Source: an uncultured Verrucomicrobia subdivision 3 bacterium (GTDB lineage: Bacteria; Verrucomicrobiota; Verrucomicrobiae; Limisphaerales; UBA11358). Taken from it: a DNA stretch of 64,000 nucleotides. Under the pieces are notes generated by a model. It made no database searches. It was not told where the DNA came from and saw nothing but the letters and a program-made list of their open reading frames with translations. Below are positions 26,263 through 33,650 of the stretch, piece after piece; the first letter of the stretch is position 1, and the number at the start of each line of letters is the position of its first letter. The stretch lies in contig CAIXPZ010000277.1 in the NCBI GenBank assembly GCA_903921455.1, forward strand, positions 23,816-87,815, written 5' to 3'. Made by a program: the position numbers and the translations under genes.

Positions 26263-27078
26263 GTGTATCTGGAGTTTTACGGATTAAAGCTGTCGCCGTT
26301 CGACATCACGCCGAACCCGCGCTTTCTTTTCCACAGTAACAAGCATCGGGAGGCGTTCAATCATCTGCTCTATGGCATCCGTGAACGCAAGGGGTTTGTC
26401 CAGCTCACCGGCGAAGTGGGGGCGGGCAAGACGACCCTCTGTCGGGCGTTGTTGGAGCATCTCGACGGGCGTTATTCCACGGCGCTGATTTTGAACCCGG
26501 TGCTGAGCGGCGACGAGCTGATGAAAGCCATCGCCACGGAATACGGTCTGGAAGTCCGGGGCAAGGACCGGCTGGAAACCATTGGAACCATTAGTGATTT
26601 CTTGTTGCGGCAGACGCTCGCCGGCAAGGAAACGGTTCTGATCGTCGACGAGGCGCAGAATCTGACGGAGGATTTGCTGGAACAGGTCCGGCTCATTTCC
26701 AACATCGAGACGGATGACCGCAAGCTGCTGCAGATCGTCTTGATGGGCCAGCCGGAATTGCGCGACCGGCTGAACAGTCACCGGCTGCGCCAATTGCGCC
26801 AGCGCATCACGGTGCGGTATCATTTGAATCCGCTCACGTGTGCCGAGGTCGGGCAATATATTCATCACCGGCTCGCGCTGGCAGGCGCGCGGGGGATGCC
26901 GAACTTCACCACGCCCGCGGTGTGGCGGGTGTTTCGTTACAGCCAGGGCATCCCGCGATTGGTCAACGCCGTCTGCGACAAGGCGTTGCTGGCCGGCTTT
27001 GTCGAGCGCAGCCAGCGCATCAACTACCGGATGGTCGGCCGGGCCATTCGTGAACTGGAAGGTCACATTCACGCATGA
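26263..27078 (+). CDS. ExeA/GspA-like secretion ATPase
   Basis: The 271-residue AAA ATPase starts with GTG and the family motif MYLEFYGLKLSPFDITPNP. Walker A (GEVGAGKTT) lies at residues 50-58, Walker B is VLIVDEAQNLTEDLLEQ, and a sensor arginine follows in LRQLRQRITVRYHL. ExeA-like ATPases help place secretin or exopolysaccharide machinery, and a subfamily marks exosortase/PEP-CTERM loci. There is no C-terminal peptidoglycan-binding domain. It overlaps the next gene by four bases (ATGA) and forms a unit with a GspB-like protein and a CAAX-type protease. Confidence 0.87.
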   Translation: MYLEFYGLKLSPFDITPNPRFLFHSNKHREAFNHLLYGIRERKGFVQLTGEVGAGKTTLCRALLEHLDGRYSTALILNPVLSGDELMKAIATEYGLEVRGKDRLETIGTISDFLLRQTLAGKETVLIVDEAQNLTEDLLEQVRLISNIETDDRKLLQIVLMGQPELRDRLNSHRLRQLRQRITVRYHLNPLTCAEVGQYIHHRLALAGARGMPNFTTPAVWRVFRYSQGIPRLVNAVCDKALLAGFVERSQRINYRMVGRAIRELEGHIHA

Positions 27079-27572
27079 GCCTCATCAACGACGCCCTGAA
27101 GCGCGCCCAGCAAAATCCGGCGCGCGGGCCGCAAAATGATTTGCCGCCGTTGCCGCCCGTCCGGGCAGGCGCCTCAGCCGGCGCCTGGTTGATTCCGGCC
27201 ATTGTGATTTTTCTGATTGTCGCCGCCATTTTCATCATTGGCTGGGGGGTCGCCCAACACTCCGTGCCACCGGCCCCGGCCGCGCCGCCCAAGTTCCCCG
27301 TTGCCCCGCCGGCGACCGTGGCGGCTCCGCCGCCAGTGGCCCCGCTGTCAGCCCCGGCCACCGCGCCGGCGCTGGTGCCGCTGAATCCGCCGGACGCGCC
27401 AAAATTACAGGGGATTTTTTATTCTCCCGCCGCCTCCACGGCCATTGTGGATGGTAAAACCGTCCGCCTCGGCGATCATTTCCTTCAGTATCGCGTGACG
27501 GAAATCACCCGGAGCACGGTGACGCTCGTTGATCTCAGTGGCCAAGCGGTCAAGCTGGGCATGCAGGATTGA
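27075..27572 (+). CDS. GspB-like bitopic membrane protein
   Basis: The 165-residue protein opens with the GspB-type motif MSLINDALKRAQQNPA. One transmembrane segment (AWLIPAIVIFLIVAAIFIIG) follows, then a long Pro/Ala-rich periplasmic linker. A compact C-terminal domain contains KLQGIFYSPAASTAIVDGK and VRLGDHFLQYRVTEI. GspB/ExeB proteins pair with ExeA ATPases and span the periplasm to act at the wall or secretin. Overlap with the ExeA-like gene supports a complex of the two. Confidence 0.8.
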   Translation: MSLINDALKRAQQNPARGPQNDLPPLPPVRAGASAGAWLIPAIVIFLIVAAIFIIGWGVAQHSVPPAPAAPPKFPVAPPATVAAPPPVAPLSAPATAPALVPLNPPDAPKLQGIFYSPAASTAIVDGKTVRLGDHFLQYRVTEITRSTVTLVDLSGQAVKLGMQD

Positions 27573-27576
27573 CGTG

Positions 27577-28281
27577 ATGAGCTTTCGGAAAACCATCCTG
27601 GGTTCGCCCGTCACCGCGCGCGTGGCCCCGTTTGTTGTGTTTCTCGCGCTGACCTTTTGCCAGGGGCAGTTTGGCGCGGCTTCGGCCTACTGGTATTACC
27701 TGGCCAAGACCCTGGTCGGACTGTGGCTGGTTCTGGAAATGCGCCCGTTTGTTTCGGAAATGCGCTGGGCGTTCAGTTGGGAGGCCGTTCTGGTCGGTGT
27801 GGGTGTTTTCGGGATTTGGGTTGGTCTCAGCGGCGGGTGGACCCAGCAAAGTTCACTCTGGGTAAACCTCGGCCTCGCGCACCCGCCGGAAAAATTGGCC
27901 GCGGTGTGGAACCCCCATCAACAATTTGGCCAGGGCACCGCTCTCGCCTGGTTGTTTATTGTGACGCGCCTTCTTGGCTCCACCTTCATTGTCCCGCCGT
28001 TGGAAGAGGTTTTTTACCGCTCGTTTGTGTATCGCTACCTTGCCCGCCACGAATTTCTTTCCGTGCCGCTGGATAAATTTTTGCCGCGTTCTTTTTTTGT
28101 CACCGCCCTCATCTTCGGCCTGTCCCACAATGAGTGGCTCGCCGGCATTCTCTGCGGCGCGGCGTTTCAATGGCTGGTGCTGCGCAAAAACCGGCTCGGC
28201 GATGCCATGACGGCGCACGCCATCACCAATTTTCTGCTGGGCCTCTGGGTCGTCACGCGCGGCGCGTGGCATTTCTGGTAG
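27577..28281 (+). CDS. CPBP-family intramembrane protease, exosortase-associated CAAX type
   Basis: The 234-residue polytopic protein has the CPBP protease motifs: the two-glutamate motif as PPLEEVFYRSFVYRYLA, then FVTALIFGLSHNEWLAGILC with its histidine, and the C-terminal AMTAHAITNFLLG. Its overall form resembles the CAAX prenyl protease-related proteins that co-occur with exosortases in PEP-CTERM organisms. It is placed at the inner membrane and could trim sorted proteins. The ATG at 27577 follows the GspB-like stop by four bases. A PEP-CTERM protein is encoded 10 kb away; no exosortase gene lies in the window. Confidence 0.82.
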   Translation: MSFRKTILGSPVTARVAPFVVFLALTFCQGQFGAASAYWYYLAKTLVGLWLVLEMRPFVSEMRWAFSWEAVLVGVGVFGIWVGLSGGWTQQSSLWVNLGLAHPPEKLAAVWNPHQQFGQGTALAWLFIVTRLLGSTFIVPPLEEVFYRSFVYRYLARHEFLSVPLDKFLPRSFFVTALIFGLSHNEWLAGILCGAAFQWLVLRKNRLGDAMTAHAITNFLLGLWVVTRGAWHFW

Positions 28282-28301
28282 GCGGCCGCCCCCGGAATAT
28301 T

Positions 28302-28880
28302 TTATCCGCGCAGCGTGCGCACGTCCACCGCGTCCATGCCCGCGGACCGGATGGCTTGCAGGCCCAGGTCGGTGTCCTCGTAGGCGCGGCAGAATTTCGG
28401 CTCCACGCCGATGCGGCGCGCGGCTTCCAGGAATATATCCGGCGCGGGCTTCTGGTTCTTGACCATCTCGCTCGTCACCACGGCGGTGAAAAGGTGGCGG
28501 ATCTTCAGATGCTCCAGCACGTCGACGATGATTTTTTGCGTGCCGCCGGAAGCCACGGCCATCGGCAGTTTGCCGTGGTTGGCCCTGGCGATTTCCACGA
28601 CCGCATGGATCGGCTCCACCTGCGCCATGAGCGGCAGGTAGGCATTTTCTTTTTCGTGTGCCACCGCGATGTGGTCGAGCGGCCGGCCCTGTTCCTCCGC
28701 CAGCATCTTAAGAATGTCGCGCGACGGCACGCCGCCGAGCGAATAGAAGCGGTCTTCGGGAAAATGCAGGTTGTGGCGCTGCGTGATCATTTGCCACGCG
28801 TGCCAGTGCAGCGGCATCGTGTCGGCCAGCGTGCCGTCGCAGTCGAAGATCAGTCCTTTGATGTGTGCGGGTAAATTCAT
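28302..28880 (-). CDS. HAD-superfamily phosphatase (beta-phosphoglucomutase-like subfamily)
   Basis: The 192-residue protein has HAD motif I GLIFDCDGTLADTMPLH, motif II with AVASGG, motif III lysine in EMVKNQKPAPDIFLEAA, and motif IV as AYEDTDLGLQAIRSAGM. The cap begins right after motif I, as in the beta-phosphoglucomutase/YqaB group. These hydrolyse small sugar phosphates such as fructose-1-phosphate; the natural substrate cannot be read here. It converges on the CAAX-protease gene with only 20 bp between stops. Confidence 0.88.
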   Translation of the reverse strand: MNLPAHIKGLIFDCDGTLADTMPLHWHAWQMITQRHNLHFPEDRFYSLGGVPSRDILKMLAEEQGRPLDHIAVAHEKENAYLPLMAQVEPIHAVVEIARANHGKLPMAVASGGTQKIIVDVLEHLKIRHLFTAVVTSEMVKNQKPAPDIFLEAARRIGVEPKFCRAYEDTDLGLQAIRSAGMDAVDVRTLRG

Positions 28881-28888
28881 AATTGGTT

Positions 28889-28973
28889 AAAGGGTTGCCT
28901 CGTTAAATGGTTAAGTTGTGGGGCGCGGTAATCGGTTTGCCGGTTTAACGATTCAACCGTTTAACCGTTTAAC
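28889..28973. repeat. 'TTAAACGGTTGAATCG' low-complexity repeat between prfA and the HAD gene
   Basis: The stretch carries repeated words GGTTAAAGGG, GTTAAATGGTTAAG, TTTAACGATTCAACC and TTTAACCGTTTAACG. It runs into the last codons and the stop of prfA. Related words (AACGATTCA, TTTAAC) occur at 55755-55835, across the fabD stop, and in the tandem array at 39598-39687. Nothing coding is visible. It appears to be a dispersed intergenic repeat family. Confidence 0.5.
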
Positions 28974-30040
28974 GCCTTCAGTCTATCCTCCATGTCATGC
29001 GTCATCAGCGGGTCGATCAACTCGTCCAGGTTGCCCTCGATGAAAACGGACAAATTATAAAGCGTCACCTCGATGCGGTGATCGGTGACGCGGTTCTGCG
29101 GAAAATTGTAGGTGCGGATCTTTTCGCTGCGATCGCCCGTGCCGATCTGGTCTTTGCGGTGCGCGGCGTATTTCGCGTTTTCCTCGGCGATCTTGGCTTC
29201 GAGCAGGCGCGAGCGCAAGACCGTCATGGCCGTCAGCCGGTTTTTTTGCTGCGACCGCTCGTCGGCGCAGCGCACGATCAGTCCGGTCGGTTTGTGGATG
29301 ATCTGCACGGCGGAATCCGTGGTGTTCACGCCCTGGCCGCCCTTGCCGGACGCGCGGCAGCAGTTGATCTCGATTTCGTCCGGCTTGATTTCGATGTCCA
29401 CTTCCTGGGCCTCGGGCAGCACGGCGACGGTGCAGGTGCTCGTGTGGATGCGCCCCTGCGCCTCGGTCGCCGGCACGCGCTGCACGCGGTGCACGCCGCT
29501 CTCGTATTTCAGCCGCTTGAAGACATCCGTGCCGCTGATCTGGAAGATGATTTCCTTGAAGCCGCCGAGGTCGGACCCGCTGGAATCCAGCGTCTGGTTT
29601 TTCCAGCCGCGGGCTTCGGCATAACGGCAATACATTCGATACAGATCCGCGGCAAACAACGCGGACTCCGAGCCGCCCGCGCCGGCGCGGATTTCCACAA
29701 TGGTGTTGCGCGAATCCGTCGGGTCCGGCGGCACGAGGCCGAACTGGATCTGTTGCGCGAATGTTTTCTCGGCCGCCTCCAGTCGCGCGATTTCGTCCTT
29801 CGCCATCTGCGCGAGTTCCGAATCGGGCAGTTCGGTCTTGAGCAGCGCGCGATTCTCGTCCAGGTCGCCGGCCGCTTTCAAATACGCCGCCCCCGCCGCC
29901 ACGAGGTCTTTCAGCCGGGCGTATTCGCGCGACAATTCCTGCGCGCTTTGCGGGTTGTCGAAAACCTTGGGGTCGCTCAGCAGGGATTCGAGCTCGGCAA
30001 AGCGCTTGCGGAAGCGCTCTATGTGGGGCTTTAAGTCCAT
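28961..30040 (-). CDS. prfA: Peptide chain release factor 1
   Basis: The 359-residue class-I release factor has the stop-codon recognition tripeptide PAT in VQRVPATEAQGRIHTS near residue 190, and the peptidyl-tRNA hydrolysis motif GKGGQGVNTTDSAVQ with GGQ near residue 232. The PAT identity marks RF1 (UAA/UAG reading) rather than RF2. It lies downstream of rpmE on the same strand, the common rpmE-prfA order, but a terminator separates them. No prmC gene follows. Its final codons (LNG-stop) lie inside a repeated intergenic sequence. Confidence 0.96.
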   Translation of the reverse strand: MDLKPHIERFRKRFAELESLLSDPKVFDNPQSAQELSREYARLKDLVAAGAAYLKAAGDLDENRALLKTELPDSELAQMAKDEIARLEAAEKTFAQQIQFGLVPPDPTDSRNTIVEIRAGAGGSESALFAADLYRMYCRYAEARGWKNQTLDSSGSDLGGFKEIIFQISGTDVFKRLKYESGVHRVQRVPATEAQGRIHTSTCTVAVLPEAQEVDIEIKPDEIEINCCRASGKGGQGVNTTDSAVQIIHKPTGLIVRCADERSQQKNRLTAMTVLRSRLLEAKIAEENAKYAAHRKDQIGTGDRSEKIRTYNFPQNRVTDHRIEVTLYNLSVFIEGNLDELIDPLMTHDMEDRLKALNG

Positions 30041-30128
30041 TTTGATTCAGCCACCGAAACCCCCGGATACGCGGCTGGCGGGATGTCCCTGGTGAAATAT
30101 ACTCCCCGCTGGGAAAATCGGTGGCTCG

Positions 30129-30179
30129 CCAAAAAACAAGCCGCCCGCAATCCCGGAAATATCCGGTGCTGCGGGCGGC
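30129..30179 (-). terminator. Rho-independent terminator after rpmE
   Basis: On the - strand GCCGCCCGCA (30179-30170) pairs with TGCGGGCGGC (30149-30140). A CCGGAT/ATCCCGG-like inner pairing closes the stem, and TTGTTTTTTGG follows. It begins 14 bp after the rpmE stop and lies about 90 bp before prfA, so most rpmE transcripts should stop before prfA. Confidence 0.82.
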
Positions 30180-30192
30180 GTTGGTCGTAAAG

Positions 30193-30438
30193 CTAGACTT
30201 TTTTCTTTTTCTTCGTGGCGTGCTCGGCTTGCGCGGCGAGCGTCTTGGCGGCGCGCTGCTGGAATTTGTCCACGCGCCCGGCGGTGTCCACGAACTTCTG
30301 CTGGCCCGTGTAGAACGGATGGCAGGCGTTGCAAATACCCACGATGATGGTCTGCTTGGTGGAACGCGTCTTGATCACGTTGCCACAGGCGCAACGAATC
30401 TCGGCGTCCACATATTTCGGATGAATGTCCGTTTTCAT
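30193..30438 (-). CDS. rpmE: 50S ribosomal protein L31 (zinc-binding type)
   Basis: The 81-residue protein starts [16 protein letters not shown]. It keeps the four zinc-ligand cysteines at positions 16, 18, 36 and 39 (CACGN and [10 protein letters not shown]), so it is the C+ form. The C-terminus is a lysine-rich tail (ATKKKKKV). C+ L31 is usually made when zinc is plentiful, while zinc-free paralogues replace it under limitation. No paralogue is seen here. I chose the ATG at 30438 rather than 30453 to match the family start. Confidence 0.96.
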   Translation of the reverse strand: MKTDIHPKYVDAEIRCACGNVIKTRSTKQTIIVGICNACHPFYTGQQKFVDTAGRVDKFQQRAAKTLAAQAEHATKKKKKV

Positions 30439-30869
30439 AAAAAGGGCTGCCAACCTATCAGGAAATTGCTGGATGACAAGAGGGAATTTGGCGGCGGGCG
30501 CGGATTTTCAGCGCCAAGACTCGGGATCACCCGGGTGACGCCAGAGTGACGAACGCGCTGAAGGGGGCCTTTTATCGGTATATTGGCGTTCGGCGATGGA
30601 ATTCCGCCCGGCCCTGACGGGCTGGAGCGTTTGAAGAAACAGTGTCGCCGTTCGGAGCGAGGATTTTTGGGTTTTGGCGAGTGGTGCCGATCATCGGCCT
30701 TTGGCGCAGGAGCAGGTTCCCTGCAACCCTGTGACTAAGCCGAAACGAAGCCAAACCCCAAAAAGACCGCCCTCATTTGGGTCCCAACCGAACGGCTACA
30801 GTTTTTATGAAAATGTTCTGAGTCCGGCTTTTCGCTTGCCGCCCCGTGCATCTGCCGCTAAAAACCCTC
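30439..30869. other. 431-bp intergenic region between rpmE and dprA
   Basis: This gap between divergent genes holds no convincing gene. A 60-codon open frame on the - strand (30572-30754) crosses the structured element and looks like a by-product. Features seen are a GCCCG-GCCCTGA-CGGGC hairpin near 30611-30627, a long imperfect inverted repeat at 30664-30764, and presumably the promoters of rpmE and dprA near its ends. Confidence 0.5.
30664..30764. other. Structured intergenic element (possible three-way-junction RNA or dispersed repeat)
   Basis: TTTTTGGGTTTTGGC (30664-30678) pairs with GCCAAACCCCAAAAA (30750-30764) at 14 of 15 positions. Inside lie two further hairpins: GCCGAT-C-ATCGGC (30686-30698), and CAGG-A-GCAGG-TTC-CCTGC-AAC-CCTG (30707-30731). 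Outer stem plus two hairpins would make a three-way junction on either strand. It may be a structured RNA, a protein-binding site or a palindromic repeat copy. I cannot match it to a named RNA family. Confidence 0.45.
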
Positions 30870-31979
30870 ATGGACTCGAGGGAAGCATTCATCGCTTTGA
30901 ACCTCATTGATGGCGTCGGGCCGGTGCGCGCCCGGTCGCTGCTGGAACAGTTTGGGGATGCCCCCGCCATTCTGGCCGCCTCCCGATCCCAGTTGCTCCG
31001 CGTCCCGACGATCGGCGACGATACGGCGGAAAAGATTTCCAACTGGGAAAAAACCATCGACCTCGCGGGCGAATTGCGGCGCATCGCCGATTTCGGCTGC
31101 CAGGTTCTCATTCCGGCCGACGAGCAGTATCCGCCGTCGCTGCGGGAGATTTACGATCCGCCGTTGTGTCTTTATGTCAAAGGCAGCCTGACGGCGAAGG
31201 ATAAAAACGCCGTCGCGATGGTCGGCTCGCGCATGACCACGCATTACGGCATCGAAACCGCGCGCAAGTTGGCGTATCAGCTCGCCTACACCGGCGTGAC
31301 GGTGGTGAGCGGCGGGGCGCGGGGCATTGACACGGCGGCGCATCAGGGCGCGTTGAGCGGCCGGGGCCGGACGATTGCCGTGCTGGGCACGGGCATCAAC
31401 TTGATCTGGCCGCCGGAAAATGCCGAGTTGTTCGAGCGCATCGCCGCGAACGGCGCGGTCATCACCCAGTTTCCCTTCAACCGGCCGGCGGATAAGCAGA
31501 GTTTTCCCATCCGCAACCGCATCGTCGCCGGCATGACGCTCGGTACGGTGGTGGTCGAGGCGAATCTTTCCAGCGGCGCGCTCATCACGGCGAATTTTGC
31601 GACGGACTACGGCCGGCAGGTGTTTGCCGTGCCGGGGCGGATCGATTCGCCGCGCAGCAAGGGCTGCCACGACCTCATCAAGAAAGGCGCGAAGCTGTGC
31701 GAGGGCGTCGAGGACATCTTGAGCGAGTTTGAGTATCTGTTTCCGGCCAGCAACCGGCCGGCGTCCGCCAGCGCCACCGGCGTGCTGCCCGCGCTGGAGC
31801 TGAGCGAAACTGAGCAGAAGATTTTTTCGGCGGTGCGGGCGGAAGACGAAACGGGCATTGATGAAATCATCCGGGCCAGCGGCCTGCCGAGTTCGACCGT
31901 GAGCGTGGCGCTGTTCGGCCTGGAGATGAAACGGCTGGTGAAACAGCTCCCGGGAAAAATGTTTGTGCGCAACCGCTGA
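30870..31979 (+). CDS. dprA: DNA processing protein DprA
   Basis: The 369-residue protein has an N-terminal helix-hairpin-helix/SAM-like part (ALNLIDGVGPVRARSLLEQFG). The Rossmann-like domain has AMVGSRMTTHYGIETARKLA, VVSGGARGIDTAAHQGAL, IAVLGTGI and FPIRNRIVAGMTLGTVVVEA. A C-terminal winged helix follows (GIDEIIRASGLPSSTVSVALFGLEMKRLVKQ, shown as IDEIIRASGLPSSTVS). DprA loads RecA onto incoming single-stranded DNA during transformation. The ATG at 30870 (MDSREAFIAL) is preferred over 30846. No topA is adjacent. Confidence 0.95.
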   Translation: MDSREAFIALNLIDGVGPVRARSLLEQFGDAPAILAASRSQLLRVPTIGDDTAEKISNWEKTIDLAGELRRIADFGCQVLIPADEQYPPSLREIYDPPLCLYVKGSLTAKDKNAVAMVGSRMTTHYGIETARKLAYQLAYTGVTVVSGGARGIDTAAHQGALSGRGRTIAVLGTGINLIWPPENAELFERIAANGAVITQFPFNRPADKQSFPIRNRIVAGMTLGTVVVEANLSSGALITANFATDYGRQVFAVPGRIDSPRSKGCHDLIKKGAKLCEGVEDILSEFEYLFPASNRPASASATGVLPALELSETEQKIFSAVRAEDETGIDEIIRASGLPSSTVSVALFGLEMKRLVKQLPGKMFVRNR

Positions 31980-32038
31980 GCAAATCGCTTGCGCCGATGG
32001 GTTCAATCAACTAGAAACAGCAGCGAACTGGAGCATTT

Positions 32039-33025
32039 ATGGCGAACTATCTCATCATTGGCGGCGACGGCAAGGAATACGGCCCGGTCACGGGCGAGGA
32101 TGTGCGCAAGTGGGTTGCCGAAGGCCGGCTCAACGCCACTTCCCTGGCGAAATCCGAAAGCGACGCGGAATTCCGGGCGCTGGCGCAGTTCCCGGAATTT
32201 GCGGATGCGTTTGCGCTGTCGCCCGCGCCTGAAACCATTGCGCCAATTAAAACGGCCGCCGACTTTCTGGAGCGTGATTACGAGCTCGACCTTGGCGGCT
32301 GCCTGTCGCGCGGTTTTGCGCTGGTTAAAGCCAACGCCAGTCTGCTCATCGGTGGCGTGCTGGTTTACGGGCTGATTCAGATGGGTTTTGGCCTGTTTGG
32401 GAAAATTCCCTTCATCGGCGCCATTTTTTCCATCGCCAACTTTGTGATGTCCGGCGCGTTTGCGGGCGGATTATTCTACCTTTTCCTTCGGGTGATTCGC
32501 GCTGAGCCGGCCAGCTTGAGTGACTTGTTTGCCGGGTTTCGCCTCGCGTTCGGCCAGCTGTTCCTCGGGGTGCTGGTGGTGGGGCTGCTGGTCGGCCTGA
32601 CGCTGCTGCCCTTCCTGATTTTCTTCGCCGTGAAACTAATCCCGCTGGTCAAAGGCGTGAATCTCGAGGCCATGTCACAGCCGGAATCCGTCAATTTCCT
32701 GAAGAGTATTCTCACCTCGGCGCTGGTGCCCAGTTTGTGGGTGCTGTTGCTTTGCGCCATTCCGGCGACTTTTTTGAGCGTCTGTTGGAAATTTACGTTG
32801 CCGCTGATTATTGACCGGCAAATGGATTTTGGCGCCGCGATGAAGGTGAGCTGGAAAAAGGTGAACCAGCATTGGTGGCAGGTTTTCGGGCTGGTGATGC
32901 TGATTGATTTGCTGAATCTGGCGGGCTTCTGCCTGTGTTGTATCGGTTTGATTTTCACCGTTCCCATCGGTCTGGCTGCGCTGATGTATGCCTATGAAAC
33001 CATCTTTGGGTCGGAAAAAAGTTAG
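32039..33025 (+). CDS. GYF_2 domain membrane protein
   Basis: The 328-residue protein begins with a GYF_2/DUF4339 domain (YLIIGGDGKEYGPVTGEDVRKWVAEGRL), written here as YLIIGGDGKEYGPVT and VRKWVAEGRL. This domain is common in Verrucomicrobia and Planctomycetes and is thought to bind proline-rich peptides. After residue 95 there are about five hydrophobic segments (SLLIGGVLVYGLIQMGFGLF, IFSIANFVMSGAFAGGLFYL and others) resembling a DUF975-like membrane domain. The function is unknown. The 3' end overlaps the next gene by 38 bp in a different frame, so the two are likely coupled. Confidence 0.72.
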   Translation: MANYLIIGGDGKEYGPVTGEDVRKWVAEGRLNATSLAKSESDAEFRALAQFPEFADAFALSPAPETIAPIKTAADFLERDYELDLGGCLSRGFALVKANASLLIGGVLVYGLIQMGFGLFGKIPFIGAIFSIANFVMSGAFAGGLFYLFLRVIRAEPASLSDLFAGFRLAFGQLFLGVLVVGLLVGLTLLPFLIFFAVKLIPLVKGVNLEAMSQPESVNFLKSILTSALVPSLWVLLLCAIPATFLSVCWKFTLPLIIDRQMDFGAAMKVSWKKVNQHWWQVFGLVMLIDLLNLAGFCLCCIGLIFTVPIGLAALMYAYETIFGSEKS

Positions 33026-33650
33026 TCGCGCCCAGGCCCGCAATGCCGCGCTGCTGAACCAGCTCGGCACCCCTGGCCTCGGGTCCCTGCTGGCCGGCCG
33101 CCTCGTTGAGGGCGTTTTGCAGCTGATCTTGTTTCTCGCCGGCTTCGTGCTCTTCTGCCTGTGGGCCTTCCGCAATCTCATGCAGTATTACCAGATGATG
33201 TTCAATGACGCCCCGAAGACCGCGGCGGGCAATGGCAGCCTGGCGTTGGCCGGCTTGGTCATCTGCACGCTGTCCTGGGTCTGGTCGCTGCAAACCAGCT
33301 TCAGCCTGTTGCGCGCGGCGTCCCGGGTCAGCCTCGAATCCTTGGACAGTTTTGCCGCCGGCCAAATCAAGCTGGAGCCGGCGAAAATCATCCTCGCCCT
33401 GTCCGCGTTGCCGCACTGGCAGCGCTCCGGCGAAATCATCGCGCGCACGTTCGAGTTCAAGGATTTTCCCGCCGCGCTGAAATTCGTCAACCACGTTGCC
33501 GACCTGGCCGAGCAGGCGCAGCATCATCCGGACGTGGATATCCGCTGGAACAAGGTCACCCTGGCGCTCACCACACACGATGCGGGCGGGTTGACGGAAA
33601 AGGATTTCGCGCTGGCGAAACAGTGCGACGCGCTGGCCGCGCGCGCCTAA
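32988..33650 (+). CDS. Membrane-anchored pterin-4a-carbinolamine dehydratase fusion
   Basis: The 220-residue protein has an N-terminal part with two hydrophobic segments (LVEGVLQLILFLAGFVLFCL and LALAGLVICTLSWVWSLQTS). The C-terminal pterin dehydratase (PCD/DCoH) domain runs from about residue 140. The PCD signature is intact: E-QAQ-HHP, five residues, W, nine residues, H, then GLTEKDFALAKQCD. PCD regenerates quinonoid dihydropterin after aromatic amino acid hydroxylation. Most PCDs are about 100-residue soluble proteins, so the membrane fusion is odd. No hydroxylase gene is nearby. The start at 32988 lies inside the GYF_2 gene. Confidence 0.8.
   Translation: MPMKPSLGRKKVSRAQARNAALLNQLGTPGLGSLLAGRLVEGVLQLILFLAGFVLFCLWAFRNLMQYYQMMFNDAPKTAAGNGSLALAGLVICTLSWVWSLQTSFSLLRAASRVSLESLDSFAAGQIKLEPAKIILALSALPHWQRSGEIIARTFEFKDFPAALKFVNHVADLAEQAQHHPDVDIRWNKVTLALTTHDAGGLTEKDFALAKQCDALAARA

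Noticed and set aside
28134..28874. 246-codon + strand open frame
   Set aside because: It is an off-frame reading of the CAAX-protease end and antisense to the HAD phosphatase, whose motifs are complete.
30572..30754. 60-codon open frame between rpmE and dprA
   Set aside because: It coincides with the hairpin-rich element, has no family features and no start context; the DNA structure explains the region better.
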